64,000 bases of DNA from a virus. This document shows positions 1-7,813 of the stretch, in pieces (the first letter of the stretch is position 1; each line of letters starts with the position of its first letter). The stretch covers positions 62,001 through 126,000 of IMG/VR virus record IMGVR_UViG_3300017769_000001; one strand, given 5' to 3'. The translations under genes were made by a program, and so were the position numbers. The notes under the pieces were generated by a model that saw nothing but the letters and a program-made list of their open reading frames with translations, had not been told where the DNA came from and ran no database searches.

Positions 1-917
1 GCCGTTGCAAACCGACGGTTGAGAGATTCCTCCATCCCCAGCCGTGTCACCGTTTTTTCAGCTTCCTTGATCATTCCTTTCGTGATCAGAGCAGTCGGAC
101 GGCGATAATTCTCCGGTGCCACTTTGGTCTCGAACGCCTTTACGGCTGTTTCCAGATCAACACCATCACTCAGATCAACCAGAAGCGTTCCGATGACAGT
201 ATTCCGGATCCGAGCAGAGCCGCCCATCTTAACGGCATTCTCCCAAAGGAAGATATCTTTCTTCACTCGTGACCGAAGCTTTCCGTACTCAGCCTGCAAC
301 CGAGACAGGGTTTCCAGAGTCGGCTTGTGCTCTTGACCTCGATACAGAGAATTCTGGTCGATTAATTCAAGAACCAGCTCGACAGATTCTTTGCTGATCT
401 CTTCCAGACTGCGTTTCAGTACAGACTTCGTTTCCCGGACGTTTCCAGTCACAGACCCCGGATCTGCATTCACCAGACGACTTGGCAGTTTGTGACTGAA
501 GTGCGTGAATCGGAATTCAGTACCAGAATCTTCGTCTTTAACGATTGATAATCCGGCAGCGCCGACGATGCTGTCATGGCAGAAGTAAAGGTTCGCAATT
601 GGCTTGCTGAGAACGTACTCGTTCATCTTCTTCGCAACTTCTTCATAGAAATCGCCAGTCTTTACATCCCAGATCGTAAGCAGTTTGCCGTTATCGACAA
701 CAACCATGTCGCCGATGTTTCGAACGAAGTGTTTGCAGCAGTTACAATCGTGTTCGGTGCGTTCACGGAACATCGGATTGGTTCCTTCCGGAAACGCAGA
801 AAGATAAACTTCCCAGAGTTCATCGCGAGTAACGTCAACGCGAAATGCGGTTCCTTTTTTCAGGATATGAGAAACACGTGCGTCGACTGCGTTGCTGAAT
901 CGTTTGAATTGATCCAT
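1..917 (-). CDS. Conserved phage protein of unknown function, 3' end beyond window
   Basis: The frame is open from the ATG at 917 to the left edge, so the C-terminus is missing. The translation begins MDQFKRFSNAVDARV and carries a cysteine/histidine cluster (HDCNCCKHF) at about residues 58-66 inside a segment resembling proteins found in many large phages. CxCC with neighbouring histidines could bind a metal, but this is inference. The C-terminal half is charged and helical. AGAGG lies 7 nt before the start, and a sigma70-like promoter sits just upstream (947-975). It is the last early gene visible on this strand. Function is not known to me. Confidence 0.8.
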   Translation of the reverse strand, partial: MDQFKRFSNAVDARVSHILKKGTAFRVDVTRDELWEVYLSAFPEGTNPMFRERTEHDCNCCKHFVRNIGDMVVVDNGKLLTIWDVKTGDFYEEVAKKMNEYVLSKPIANLYFCHDSIVGAAGLSIVKDEDSGTEFRFTHFSHKLPSRLVNADPGSVTGNVRETKSVLKRSLEEISKESVELVLELIDQNSLYRGQEHKPTLETLSRLQAEYGKLRSRVKKDIFLWENAVKMGGSARIRNTVIGTLLVDLSDGVDLETAVKAFETKVAPENYRRPTALITKGMIKEAEKTVTRLGMEESLNRRFAT

Positions 918-946
918 TGTTATTCCTCTTTATTGAGTGTTCGTGA

Positions 947-975
947 ATGATAATGCAGTTTAAGGTGAAAGTCAA
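947..975 (-). promoter_or_regulatory. Early sigma70-like promoter
   Basis: On the minus strand TTGACT (970-975), a 17-bp spacer and TATCAT (947-952) lie in the 54-bp gap upstream of the gene starting at 917. The -35 context TTGACTTTCACCT is shared with the promoter at 10067-10095. Confidence 0.7.
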
Positions 976-1232
976 AGATCTTTGATCATTTCGTTCACAA
1001 AAGACTCTATAAGATGCTTTTTGAGTTCTTCTGCGTCGATTTCGGAAAGTTCTTTCGCCATTTTGTAAATGAGTTCCATATCGTAATCCCCCATAAACCC
1101 GAACGGATCTACCCGAGATTTCAACTCCAATACAGCCCTACACCGAACGACCCTATCAAACGAACTGGGTTCTACGTAGAATTCTACGCTGCTTTTTGAT
1201 ACATGGATTTTGATTTTATCGTTGTTACTCAT
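972..1232 (-). CDS. Hypothetical early protein, 86 aa
   Basis: Begins MSNNDKIKIHVSKSS and ends in a charged helical segment. I recognise no family. Its ATG overlaps the TGA of the upstream gene (ATGA), a sign of translational coupling, and its stop lies beside the promoter at 947-975. Being the third of three tightly packed small genes supports it as real. Confidence 0.65.
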   Translation of the reverse strand: MSNNDKIKIHVSKSSVEFYVEPSSFDRVVRCRAVLELKSRVDPFGFMGDYDMELIYKMAKELSEIDAEELKKHLIESFVNEMIKDL

Positions 1233-1597
1233 AGCGCAATCTCCGCGTACGCAGCCAGAAACAAGTCACCCAACTCTCTTGGGGATGGTTTTGCATATAA
1301 CGGGCCTTTTCGGTTTTTCAAGTTGATAGTAATAAGGTATGTATTGAGGTTAAAAAGAGACCTCGCCTTATTACCCTTGTAACGCTTCTTTTCCGGGTAT
1401 CCCTTGTCAGAAAGGTCGTACATAGAGTTTATGATCTTTCCGATATAAACAGACAGATCACACGGAGCGTCTTTTATACTGAAGTACGGAGATATTTCTA
1501 TGTAGAATATCAAATCATTATTACTGCACTTGAACGCTGAAGATATTCGTATCTTCGGATTCTCATAGTCGTCTTTCGTCAACCTTAAAGTACCCAC
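1229..1597 (-). CDS. Hypothetical early protein, 122 aa, GTG start
   Basis: The start is a GTG at 1597 (MGTLRLTKDDYENPK), chosen because GGAG lies 8 nt upstream and no in-frame ATG precedes the body of the protein. It overlaps the 3' end of the upstream gene by 13 nt. The sequence alternates strand-like and basic segments (KKRYKGNKAR near residue 72). No recognised domain. Confidence 0.65.
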   Translation of the reverse strand: MGTLRLTKDDYENPKIRISSAFKCSNNDLIFYIEISPYFSIKDAPCDLSVYIGKIINSMYDLSDKGYPEKKRYKGNKARSLFNLNTYLITINLKNRKGPLYAKPSPRELGDLFLAAYAEIAL

Positions 1598-1917
1598 ATT
1601 GCATACTCCGTTCTATCGGCTGTTCTCTCAAACTGAAGCTCTGCTCTTAATTCCACACGACTACACCCTTCAGTTATGTCGTATGGTTTCATCTCACAAA
1701 TTACTACATACGCGTTGACAATATAGCAATCATCGTGGACTTTGATGTAATCCAATCGTAATTTCTTTGACGTCAACGTCCGTATTAGATTTGGATCGGT
1801 TGTTGTTACTTCGCACTTTAACATCAGGTCAATCAATCCGTTTTTGTAATTTGGACTGACCGCCGAGTTTGATTCTGGCATAAATGCCCATTGTGTCTGC
1901 GGGTAACTATAATCCAT
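1585..1917 (-). CDS. Hypothetical early protein, 110 aa
   Basis: The ATG at 1917 (MDYSYPQTQWAFMP) is preferred to an in-frame TTG 15 nt upstream because GAGG lies at the right distance before it. Predicted to be mainly beta, with no recognised family. It is packed against its neighbours on both sides in the same early operon. Confidence 0.65.
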   Translation of the reverse strand: MDYSYPQTQWAFMPESNSAVSPNYKNGLIDLMLKCEVTTTDPNLIRTLTSKKLRLDYIKVHDDCYIVNAYVVICEMKPYDITEGCSRVELRAELQFERTADRTEYAMWVL

Positions 1918-1940
1918 ACCATCCGACCTCAAATCGTTGC

Positions 1941-2114
1941 TTAGTCTGCCTGACTAGAGTGTTCATCTTTATATCGGAATATGGCGTCTCGGATGGCGAG
2001 CATGTGCTTGTACGCATCGCCATCACTGCGATGTGTGTCGAGTACCTTCGACACCGAAAGCCAAAAAATGAGTGAAGGGATGAACAAAGTGAAGATGAAA
2101 AGTAAAAGTGTCAT
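1941..2114 (-). CDS. Small membrane protein, 57 aa
   Basis: Begins MTLLLFIFTLFIPSLIFWLS, a single hydrophobic segment at residues 2-22, followed by a polar cytoplasmic-type tail ending HSSQAD. The ATG at 2114 has AGGA 9 nt upstream, whereas the longer frame reaching 2387 runs antisense-like through the phosphatase gene and lacks such a signal. It fits the gap after the phosphatase. Function unknown. Confidence 0.6.
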   Translation of the reverse strand: MTLLLFIFTLFIPSLIFWLSVSKVLDTHRSDGDAYKHMLAIRDAIFRYKDEHSSQAD

Positions 2115-2184
2115 TTCTGTAAGTCCTCGTTCAATGAGAAAGAATGGAATGCCCGCGATTTCTCTTCTTTGGTTTGTATTCTGA

Positions 2185-2622
2185 TTAGTCTTCCGACATG
2201 ATTGCGTCATGCGCACTAACAAGCATCCTATAAACGTGCTTGTTATAGATCCTGTAACGACCGAGAATCGGGTGCTGCTCTCCGACCCCATAATAGTCAT
2301 TGATGAACTTTGCAACAGCCCCAGACCGGGATATACCGGCGTCACAATGAACGTAGAAGTCTTTAACGTTCTCGTCCACAATCGCATCTACAACCTCCGT
2401 AACTAGGAAGTTCGCGTCCTCTACTGTCATTCCTTCTTCATCATCTTTGAAGACGAGCGTGAACCCTGAAGCGTTTGCGGATGCCATGAGTCCCATCATC
2501 TCATCAGCGTCGTCTTCCGTTGTGTTGATAGAGATGATGATGAGTCGGTCTTGATCGGACAAATCGTTGTCTCGAAGAAGATCGATTGCGCTCCCTCGGC
2601 TATTGAATGTTACGTTAACCAT
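2185..2622 (-). CDS. Dual-specificity / tyrosine phosphatase-like protein
   Basis: At 145 aa it is close to a minimal dual-specificity phosphatase. The signature HCDAGISRSGA lies at residues 92-102, with nucleophile Cys93 and phosphate-binding Arg99 (CX5R). The preceding VKDFYVHC strand is typical of the fold, and a plausible general-acid region (acidic residues 34-40) lies upstream. The family hydrolyses phosphate from protein Tyr/Ser/Thr, and some members act on RNA or phosphoinositides. It overlaps the upstream gene by 8 nt. A role in altering host protein phosphorylation early in infection is inference. Confidence 0.82.
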   Translation of the reverse strand: MVNVTFNSRGSAIDLLRDNDLSDQDRLIIISINTTEDDADEMMGLMASANASGFTLVFKDDEEGMTVEDANFLVTEVVDAIVDENVKDFYVHCDAGISRSGAVAKFINDYYGVGEQHPILGRYRIYNKHVYRMLVSAHDAIMSED

Positions 2623-2833
2623 AATTGCACCGTTTCTCTGTTCTGACTATAGAACCGCGCTTAGAGATCATTTGGACTTTGCCGCCTCCCGCGATTGCAC
2701 ATTTTCGACACTCGTGTTCGAACGTCGCCTTTCCAATCTTCTTCGACTTTCCTTTGTAAACCTGAACGCCGTTACGGTATACAGTAACACGAAATTCAGG
2801 GAAAAGAAACCGAATCAACTTACCAACGAACAT
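2615..2833 (-). CDS. Hypothetical basic early protein, 72 aa
   Basis: The start is set at the ATG at 2833 (MFVGKLIRFLFPEF), which overlaps the upstream gene by 14 nt; an upstream ATG at 2863 would lengthen the overlap. The protein is rich in Lys/Arg (GKSKKIGKATFEHECRKC) with two cysteines spaced as in small treble-clef-like proteins, though metal binding is not established. No family recognised. Confidence 0.55.
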   Translation of the reverse strand: MFVGKLIRFLFPEFRVTVYRNGVQVYKGKSKKIGKATFEHECRKCAIAGGGKVQMISKRGSIVRTEKRCNYG

Positions 2834-3245
2834 TCGCGTACCACTCCCCATCCTTAAATTCATACAAGGCGGTCAGTGGTGCTTGTCCGCCATCAGTTCG
2901 AACCAGTTGGTGTTGAGTTCTGTTCCCGCACCCACGATATCCGAGTTTGTCGGTTATCTCCCAAGCAATTGGGCGACCGCCTTCGGTGTACCCATTACAA
3001 AACAGACTTCCGGTTGGATTGAACGGAAACTCTTTACACCCTTCAATCCTTCCGGTCGACACACCTATGGATATCAGTGTAACTCCGAACGACTTTGCAA
3101 CGTAGAGTATATCTTTGGTTCGGTTGACCGATTCCGTAAATTCCTTGTAAAACTTTGACTCATCTTCGAGAGTCTCCGGTTTCGTCCGCCTGTGTTCAGA
3201 TTCAAACCTTGATTCGAAAAATTCTTGAATAGGAACCAGTTTCAT
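2820..3245 (-). CDS. Hypothetical early protein, 141 aa
   Basis: Begins MKLVPIQEFFESRFESEH. An N-terminal charged helix (about 1-50) precedes a Gly/aromatic-rich beta part ending EFKDGEWYANVRW. It overlaps the upstream gene by 4 nt (ATGA). No recognised domain. Confidence 0.65.
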   Translation of the reverse strand: MKLVPIQEFFESRFESEHRRTKPETLEDESKFYKEFTESVNRTKDILYVAKSFGVTLISIGVSTGRIEGCKEFPFNPTGSLFCNGYTEGGRPIAWEITDKLGYRGCGNRTQHQLVRTDGGQAPLTALYEFKDGEWYANVRW

Positions 3246-4006
3246 TTCTTTTTCCTTTTTGTCGGGGCTTTCTTGAAGCTCATGTCGTCGAATCCCTTAG
3301 CATCCCGCATGTCGGTGTCTGATATTTGGACAGGAGGAATCTGGTTTACACCGAGCACCCCGGTGATGAACATCGAGATATCCTGAAAGGCCGTATACGC
3401 ATCCACAACCTTGTAGAACCCGATATCCTTCAGTGACGGGTTGAGATACACTTCATCAGAAACGTCGCTTGGATGCATTGGAGGGTAGCAGTCTTTCAAC
3501 ATAGCATGGATGGGGGTTCTCTGAGATGGAATCACGAACACCGGAGTTTTTAGCTCATGAAAGATTTCCGGACACTCTTTCGGGAATCGATCAAAGAATC
3601 TCTCGGCGTCTCTTATGATTTCTTTTCTGGAGTGTCGTCTGGTGTTGTACGTGAACTCCGTATTAAGGTAGTCTTTGATCATCGCTTCACTCGGTTCATA
3701 GTGGAATCTCAGATCTCTTCCGTAATCATACACCGCTGTGTACACCGGATATATCTTACCACAGAACCCAACGAGATCGATAGCACCGGCAAATGCGTTC
3801 CGGAAATTCCTTTTATCCATCGATTCACCGATCAGATGTTCCAGCAGCGTTATTCGATTATTCTTGGAGTAGTATTCGTTTCTTGTCGGTAGATCTTTGT
3901 TCGGACGTTCGATCATTTCAAGGTTCCTGACATAGACAATGGTCTCATCAACACCCATCGATGCGCCGATATCGTAATAGTCTCGAAACTTTGAAATGAT
4001 CTTCAT
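3242..4006 (-). CDS. Conserved phage protein of unknown function, 254 aa
   Basis: Begins MKIISKFRDYYDIGASMGVD. An N-terminus of this kind (MKIISKFxDYYD) recurs in an uncharacterised family present in many large phages, to my knowledge without an assigned function. It ends with a lysine-rich tail (APTKRKKK) suggesting nucleic-acid contact. It lies in a head-to-tail run of early genes, 10 nt after the preceding one. The resemblance is from memory of the family. Confidence 0.75.
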   Translation of the reverse strand: MKIISKFRDYYDIGASMGVDETIVYVRNLEMIERPNKDLPTRNEYYSKNNRITLLEHLIGESMDKRNFRNAFAGAIDLVGFCGKIYPVYTAVYDYGRDLRFHYEPSEAMIKDYLNTEFTYNTRRHSRKEIIRDAERFFDRFPKECPEIFHELKTPVFVIPSQRTPIHAMLKDCYPPMHPSDVSDEVYLNPSLKDIGFYKVVDAYTAFQDISMFITGVLGVNQIPPVQISDTDMRDAKGFDDMSFKKAPTKRKKK

Positions 4007-4016
4007 GATTACCTCG

Positions 4017-4364
4017 TCAGATTTTGAACTTTTTTGCGATCTCTTTCATCAGATCTGGGTTGTAGAATTCGCTTCCGATAATCTCATCATGGATTCGAAT
4101 CAAGCAGTCCACAAGAGAACCCGCGAATTTTGTTACTTCTTCGGTCAGACTGTCATCCTCTATAAAAGACATCCCAAAGTCAATCGTCGGCAATGACAAT
4201 GCAATCAATGCCGCGTCTGATGGCGAGATACCTTTCGTTTTTTGAATGATCGCATCTGCAACCGCGTTCGTGAAGATTACGATCTGGGAGCAGTAAAGAG
4301 AATCCAGAATCCGATGATTGGATTCTGTAGCTTCAACCAATTGCTTTTTGATTCCATCAATCAT
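4017..4364 (-). CDS. Hypothetical early protein, 115 aa
   Basis: Begins MIDGIKKQLVEATESNHRIL. Almost entirely alpha-helical by composition, ending KEIAKKFKI. It starts 3 nt after the stop of the upstream gene. No domain recognised. Confidence 0.6.
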   Translation of the reverse strand: MIDGIKKQLVEATESNHRILDSLYCSQIVIFTNAVADAIIQKTKGISPSDAALIALSLPTIDFGMSFIEDDSLTEEVTKFAGSLVDCLIRIHDEIIGSEFYNPDLMKEIAKKFKI

Positions 4365-4366
4365 CT

Positions 4367-4591
4367 TTATCCCCCTCTCTCTTCTTCGATAACTTTTCGA
4401 ATCTCTTCAAACCCACAATCATAAGCAGCCTTTACTTTTTCTGCCTTCTCCAGATCAGACGGAAGTGCAATTGAAGTAGCGACTGTCCACTCGCCCATGT
4501 TTTTCATGAAGGAAAGAACCTCAACCGGGTTCCCATACCAGATAGTCGTAAACACAGAAATCCGGTTTGTACTCCGCTCTACTTGAATCAT
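4367..4591 (-). CDS. Hypothetical early protein, 74 aa
   Basis: Begins MIQVERSTNRISVFTTIW, a short beta segment followed by a charged helix (EKAEKVKAAYDCGFEEIRKVIEE). No family recognised. It lies 8 nt downstream of the metallophosphoesterase and shares its operon. Confidence 0.6.
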   Translation of the reverse strand: MIQVERSTNRISVFTTIWYGNPVEVLSFMKNMGEWTVATSIALPSDLEKAEKVKAAYDCGFEEIRKVIEEERGG

Positions 4592-4598
4592 TTGTCAC

Positions 4599-5192
4599 CT
4601 ACCGATTTTCTCGTCCAAGTGGAATGTTTGCTTCGAGTTTTGAAGCATAACACAGGATGTCATCTTCCGTCCAGAACCGATGGTCTCCGAGCCGCTCTTT
4701 CGAACCGTCAAGACCAACATCGATCACTTTCCCCGGAGCGTGGATTCTTCCATGCTCATGACCATGTATCATGATTGCTCCGCGATGACTTTGGTTGAAA
4801 GTCAGCATCGGGTAGTGGCACATGACAAGTTTCTTGCGGTTCTGTCCTTGTCCGATCTTGATCTCCTTCAAACGATCAACCGAGACAATCTTGCTACTCA
4901 TCTGTTTCAGAGAGTCAAACATACGCTCGTTGTCATGGTTACCGAGAATGCAGCGGATGTTTCCGTTCAGCCGACGGATGACTTTCATTGCCATCTCCAT
5001 TCCAGTTGTGCTGGAGTTGACAAAGAAAAAATCGCCGAGATGCCACACGGTGTCTCCAGAACTAACTTGCGAGTTCCAAAGCTCGATCAGCTTTTCTTCA
5101 TTCTCTTCTTGCTTCCACGGTCTGTCAGTGAACTTGCAGATGTTCTTATGAAAATAGTGGAGGTCTGAAGTGAAAAATGTTTTGTTTTGCAT
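4599..5192 (-). CDS. Calcineurin-like metallophosphoesterase, 197 aa
   Basis: All diagnostic metal-binding blocks are present in order: DLH (Asp10, His12), GD (53-54), GNHD (84-87), CHYP (His126) and GHEH (144-147). Members use two divalent metals to hydrolyse phosphomono- or diesters of nucleotides, RNA or proteins; the substrate cannot be told from sequence. The size fits the small single-domain YfcE-like subgroup found in phages. AGGAG lies 6 nt before the ATG. It is an early gene, downstream of the envelope cassette. Confidence 0.88.
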   Translation of the reverse strand: MQNKTFFTSDLHYFHKNICKFTDRPWKQEENEEKLIELWNSQVSSGDTVWHLGDFFFVNSSTTGMEMAMKVIRRLNGNIRCILGNHDNERMFDSLKQMSSKIVSVDRLKEIKIGQGQNRKKLVMCHYPMLTFNQSHRGAIMIHGHEHGRIHAPGKVIDVGLDGSKERLGDHRFWTEDDILCYASKLEANIPLGRENR

Positions 5193-5200
5193 GGTTGCTC

Positions 5201-5299
5201 CTAAATCATGAACACCAGTGACCAGAGGATACAGAATCCGACGAAAGAGAGAACTGACTTCAACGTTGAAGTCTTACAACTGTTTTTTGTATTTTCCAA
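5201..5299 (-). CDS. Possible 32-aa membrane peptide, TTG start
   Basis: A TTG at 5299 has AAGGAG 7 nt upstream, inside the end of the preceding gene. It opens a 32-aa frame ending FVGFCILWSLVFMI, a clear hydrophobic segment (about residues 15-32). It overlaps the upstream gene by 26 nt and ends just before the metallophosphoesterase ribosome site. Too short to be sure; the support is the signal, the hydrophobic pattern and the packing. Confidence 0.4.
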   Translation of the reverse strand: MENTKNSCKTSTLKSVLSFVGFCILWSLVFMI

Positions 5300-5444
5300 A
5301 ATGCCACTCCTTCATACTTTCGTTGATTTGGATCTTGAAAGCTTCCAGATCTTCCTTCGACTTCTCTTTCCAGTTCCGACGCATGTCTGAATTTTTGAAA
5401 TACCCGCCGTTTGAACACTTCACCCCGATGACGTAAGTCGTCAT
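5274..5444 (-). CDS. Hypothetical early protein, 56 aa
   Basis: Begins MTTYVIGVKCSNGGYF and ends EWHFGKYKKQL. Its ATG overlaps the TGA of the lipoprotein gene (ATGA at 5444-5441), indicating coupling. Small, basic and soluble by composition. Function unknown. Confidence 0.6.
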   Translation of the reverse strand: MTTYVIGVKCSNGGYFKNSDMRRNWKEKSKEDLEAFKIQINESMKEWHFGKYKKQL

Positions 5445-5659
5445 TGTCTGGTTTCGTAGTTCGTTTCTTTATTAGGGGAAAACAACATCCCACCGGAGAA
5501 CGCGTCACTGATAGGAGTAAAAGCAACATCAATGTAAGTCACACCACCGTGAAGCATACAGGTTGATAAGGCTGGTTCAATCTCGCTGAAGTACAGACGG
5601 GAAGAATCAGAACAACCAACCAACATAGCCAGCATTGCGACAACAAGTAACTTTTTCAT
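5441..5659 (-). CDS. Small lipoprotein, 72 aa
   Basis: MKKLLVVAMLAMLVGC is a signal peptide with lipobox LVGC, so Cys16 would be acylated after cleavage by signal peptidase II. Ser or Asp follows (CSDSS), and a mature part of about 57 residues holds one further Cys. The stop of the 29-aa peptide upstream overlaps its GAGGTG ribosome site. An outer-membrane spanin subunit is possible by size, but no matching inner-membrane spanin lies next to it and its early position argues against that. A role in envelope modification or superinfection exclusion is inference. Confidence 0.7.
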   Translation of the reverse strand: MKKLLVVAMLAMLVGCSDSSRLYFSEIEPALSTCMLHGGVTYIDVAFTPISDAFSGGMLFSPNKETNYETRQ

Positions 5660-5668
5660 AACGACACC

Positions 5669-5758
5669 TCAAGCGAAAATGATAACGAGCATGACTGTGT
5701 AGATCACAATCACGGCCAGATAGATACGAATTTCTGTAACTTTTCTGATACGACGCAT
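5669..5758 (-). CDS. 29-aa membrane peptide
   Basis: MRRIRKVTEIRIYLAVIVIY and a further hydrophobic run end in FA. A basic amphipathic N-terminus is followed by one membrane span (about residues 12-29). The ATG comes directly after the TAA of the upstream gene (TAAATG), and the stop leads straight into the lipoprotein ribosome site. Architecture and packing support it despite the length; function unknown. Confidence 0.55.
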   Translation of the reverse strand: MRRIRKVTEIRIYLAVIVIYTVMLVIIFA

Positions 5759-6187
5759 TTAGAACCTCACTTCTGGTGAGAATACGATGGCGTCTCCGAA
5801 AAGCTTTATCGTAGGTTCGATCATATACTTCGTATAACCGATCCCGATATGACCATGCAGACAGGGCGTTTGTTCGTCCCTGAAGTCGCCATAGCATCCA
5901 CGATATCCGTAGTTTACACCAATGGAGGCCGTTACGTCAACGTTCTCCATGATAGTGTAGCGCCAATGTCTTGCAATGAAAAAAGAATCACGTCCGAAAG
6001 AGTTTTTGAAGTATCCAGCGGCTACACTACCGTACTCCACTGCGACGATGTTATGAGTTTCATTCGTAATGTTTTCGCTGACTACATGACGGCTCCAACC
6101 ACCAAGAGCGACGTGAACCTCTTCCCGCTCGAACGCGTTTGCGTTTAGAGCGAAGAAGATCAATGAAACAAAGGCAAAAGCTTTCAT
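5759..6187 (-). CDS. Secreted outer-membrane-like beta-barrel protein, 142 aa
   Basis: A Sec signal peptide (residues 1-18, cleavage after NANA) is followed by alternating beta strands such as HNIVAVEYGSVAAGYFKNSF and a C-terminal aromatic residue (FSPEVRF), the usual mark of an outer-membrane barrel. Small proteins of this kind occur in other phages, sometimes labelled as transporters without proof. It heads the envelope cassette at 5.2-6.2 kb. A lipid-A or receptor-modifying function is conceivable, but no catalytic motif is evident. Location is predicted, function unknown. Confidence 0.65.
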   Translation of the reverse strand: MKAFAFVSLIFFALNANAFEREEVHVALGGWSRHVVSENITNETHNIVAVEYGSVAAGYFKNSFGRDSFFIARHWRYTIMENVDVTASIGVNYGYRGCYGDFRDEQTPCLHGHIGIGYTKYMIEPTIKLFGDAIVFSPEVRF

Positions 6188-6217
6188 ACTTTCTCCTACG
6201 CCCTCAACGAGCGTTTA

Positions 6218-7636
6218 TCAGTTTACTTGAATTACGGTGACTTCGTCTTTCAGCCACTCGGGAATGGAGCCATTCCGAGTAACCACGACAATGAGGGGAA
6301 TCTCATGTTCGTAGACGTTTAGGATGTCGCCGTGCGACAGATATCCGTCAGTGAAGATGACAATGACGTTATAGGCATCATCGCCCCATTCCTGTTGGAA
6401 CAATTCTACCATATGGGACATCACTGTACCACCGCCACCCTTCAGCGATACTGCGGTCGGATCGTCCTCGTTTTCAGATGAAAGTTGCGCCAGCATAAAC
6501 GCCTTGCTGTCACATGAAGCCACGTCGATCTGCCAGTTGCCGATTTGATCAACAATGCCGTGTAGTTCGGTCATTGCTTCGGTCAAATCGGAATCCGACA
6601 TAGAACCAGACGTATCAACACCGAAGCCGACTCGAATCTTTTCACCTTCACGTGAAGGAAACACTACTTCGTCAGTGGATCGACGATTGTAGTACGCATA
6701 TGTCGGCTTATCGTCGCGAGTTCGTTCAAAGAAATTGGCGAACTGATCCCGCCAGTCTACTTTCGGCTCACTCATTTCGAGGAACTTTCGGATGATTCCC
6801 ATTTCAGCATCGCCAACACCCTTACCCATCTGAGCCTGAGTGGCTGCGGCTCGAATGGTTGACGCGATCTCTTGAGACGTTGCAGATGACGATCCGCCAT
6901 CGCCACTGTTGGATTCAGGAGGAAGATCGAAAGCTTGCTGCCCGTTCTTTCCACCGCCAGATCCACCAGATTTCGAACCACCATTTTTCTTCTGTTCTTC
7001 TTCGAGATCCTTATAGATCTCGTCCTCAGTCCATCCATCATACTTGCGATCAAAGCATATCTCAAATACATCCTTCGGAAGCAATTCGACCGATCCGGTT
7101 TTTGCTCCATTACGAATGATCGCATCCATTGACGAATGAATGTAGTAGTCACACGCCACATTGAAAAGCTTCGGGTCATACCCTGCTTCGGCTCCGCGCA
7201 TCCCGTGCTCGTAGAAGATATGCCATACCTCATGAACAATCGCGAAAGACCGATATGCGCCTTTCTGGAGGTATTCCATGAAGAAGATTGGATTGATTAT
7301 CACATAAAAGTTCGTACCGAGAGCCATCGCACCGGCTGTCGGGAGATCCAGAGACCAGTAGAACTTGCACTGAAATGCAAGTGCGCCGAAGAACTGACTG
7401 AATCCAGTAACCCGGAAAAGAACATCAGAAAGCTCTCGCTCCCATTCAGAGGGAACATGCTGCTTCGCGATTGTCTTGAGAGATTCGATTTTGGTGTCTT
7501 TACCGTTAACTTCGATAGTACCACCACCGATAGCCCCAGAAGGAAGATTCCGATACTTTTCGACCAAAGCCGAATATTTGCCGACTTCAGAATCAGGAAC
7601 CCACGAATAAGGCTTTGTGTTGAATGTATCGGACAT
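6218..7636 (-). CDS. Metallopeptidase-like / VWA domain protein (DUF2201 type)
   Basis: The 472-aa protein has a zincin-like motif HEVWH at residues 135-139, a Gly/Ser/Lys-rich linker (about 218-250), and a C-terminal von Willebrand A-like domain with MIDAS DTSGS at 341-345. This order matches bacterial VWA-like metallopeptidase proteins that pair with MoxR-type ATPases. The ATG at 7636 is chosen because TGAGGT precedes it and a consensus promoter lies at 7683-7711. The ATPase gene is next upstream, so the two probably form a remodelling complex. The substrate is unknown. Confidence 0.85.
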   Translation of the reverse strand: MSDTFNTKPYSWVPDSEVGKYSALVEKYRNLPSGAIGGGTIEVNGKDTKIESLKTIAKQHVPSEWERELSDVLFRVTGFSQFFGALAFQCKFYWSLDLPTAGAMALGTNFYVIINPIFFMEYLQKGAYRSFAIVHEVWHIFYEHGMRGAEAGYDPKLFNVACDYYIHSSMDAIIRNGAKTGSVELLPKDVFEICFDRKYDGWTEDEIYKDLEEEQKKNGGSKSGGSGGGKNGQQAFDLPPESNSGDGGSSSATSQEIASTIRAAATQAQMGKGVGDAEMGIIRKFLEMSEPKVDWRDQFANFFERTRDDKPTYAYYNRRSTDEVVFPSREGEKIRVGFGVDTSGSMSDSDLTEAMTELHGIVDQIGNWQIDVASCDSKAFMLAQLSSENEDDPTAVSLKGGGGTVMSHMVELFQQEWGDDAYNVIVIFTDGYLSHGDILNVYEHEIPLIVVVTRNGSIPEWLKDEVTVIQVN

Positions 7637-7682
7637 GATTACCTCACTTGAAACATTGAAACCATTTTTTCTTACGTTCATG

Positions 7683-7711
7683 ATAATACTGACACTCTTT
7701 CCTCGTGTCAA
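7683..7711 (-). promoter_or_regulatory. Consensus early sigma70 promoter
   Basis: On the minus strand TTGACA (7706-7711), a 17-bp spacer and TATTAT (7683-7688) give a near-perfect promoter 47 nt upstream of the VWA gene. Confidence 0.8.
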
Positions 7712-7731
7712 TGATTGTGACCCCAGAATCG

Positions 7732-7765
7732 AGAGCTATGATCCGTTTTTCTGGATCATAGCTCT
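7732..7765 (-). terminator. 13-bp perfect hairpin between MoxR-type and VWA genes
   Basis: Arms at 7732-7744 and 7753-7765 are perfectly complementary around an 8-nt loop. No U-tract follows on either strand. It may be a weak or factor-dependent terminator, an RNA processing site, or a protein-binding site just upstream of the promoter at 7683-7711. Confidence 0.45.
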
Positions 7766-7813
7766 TGACTGTGGACTCAACCCCCGTCCGTGGGTGTCGA
7801 ACCCGGACAAGCA

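Noticed and set aside
1941-2387. 148-aa minus-strand frame over the phosphatase gene
   Set aside because: Only its last 57 codons have a ribosome site and a sensible sequence. The rest is an out-of-frame reading of the phosphatase gene.
5441-5758. Lipoprotein and 29-aa peptide as a spanin pair
   Set aside because: The 29-aa peptide has no periplasmic domain, and the early strand and promoter context do not fit lysis timing.
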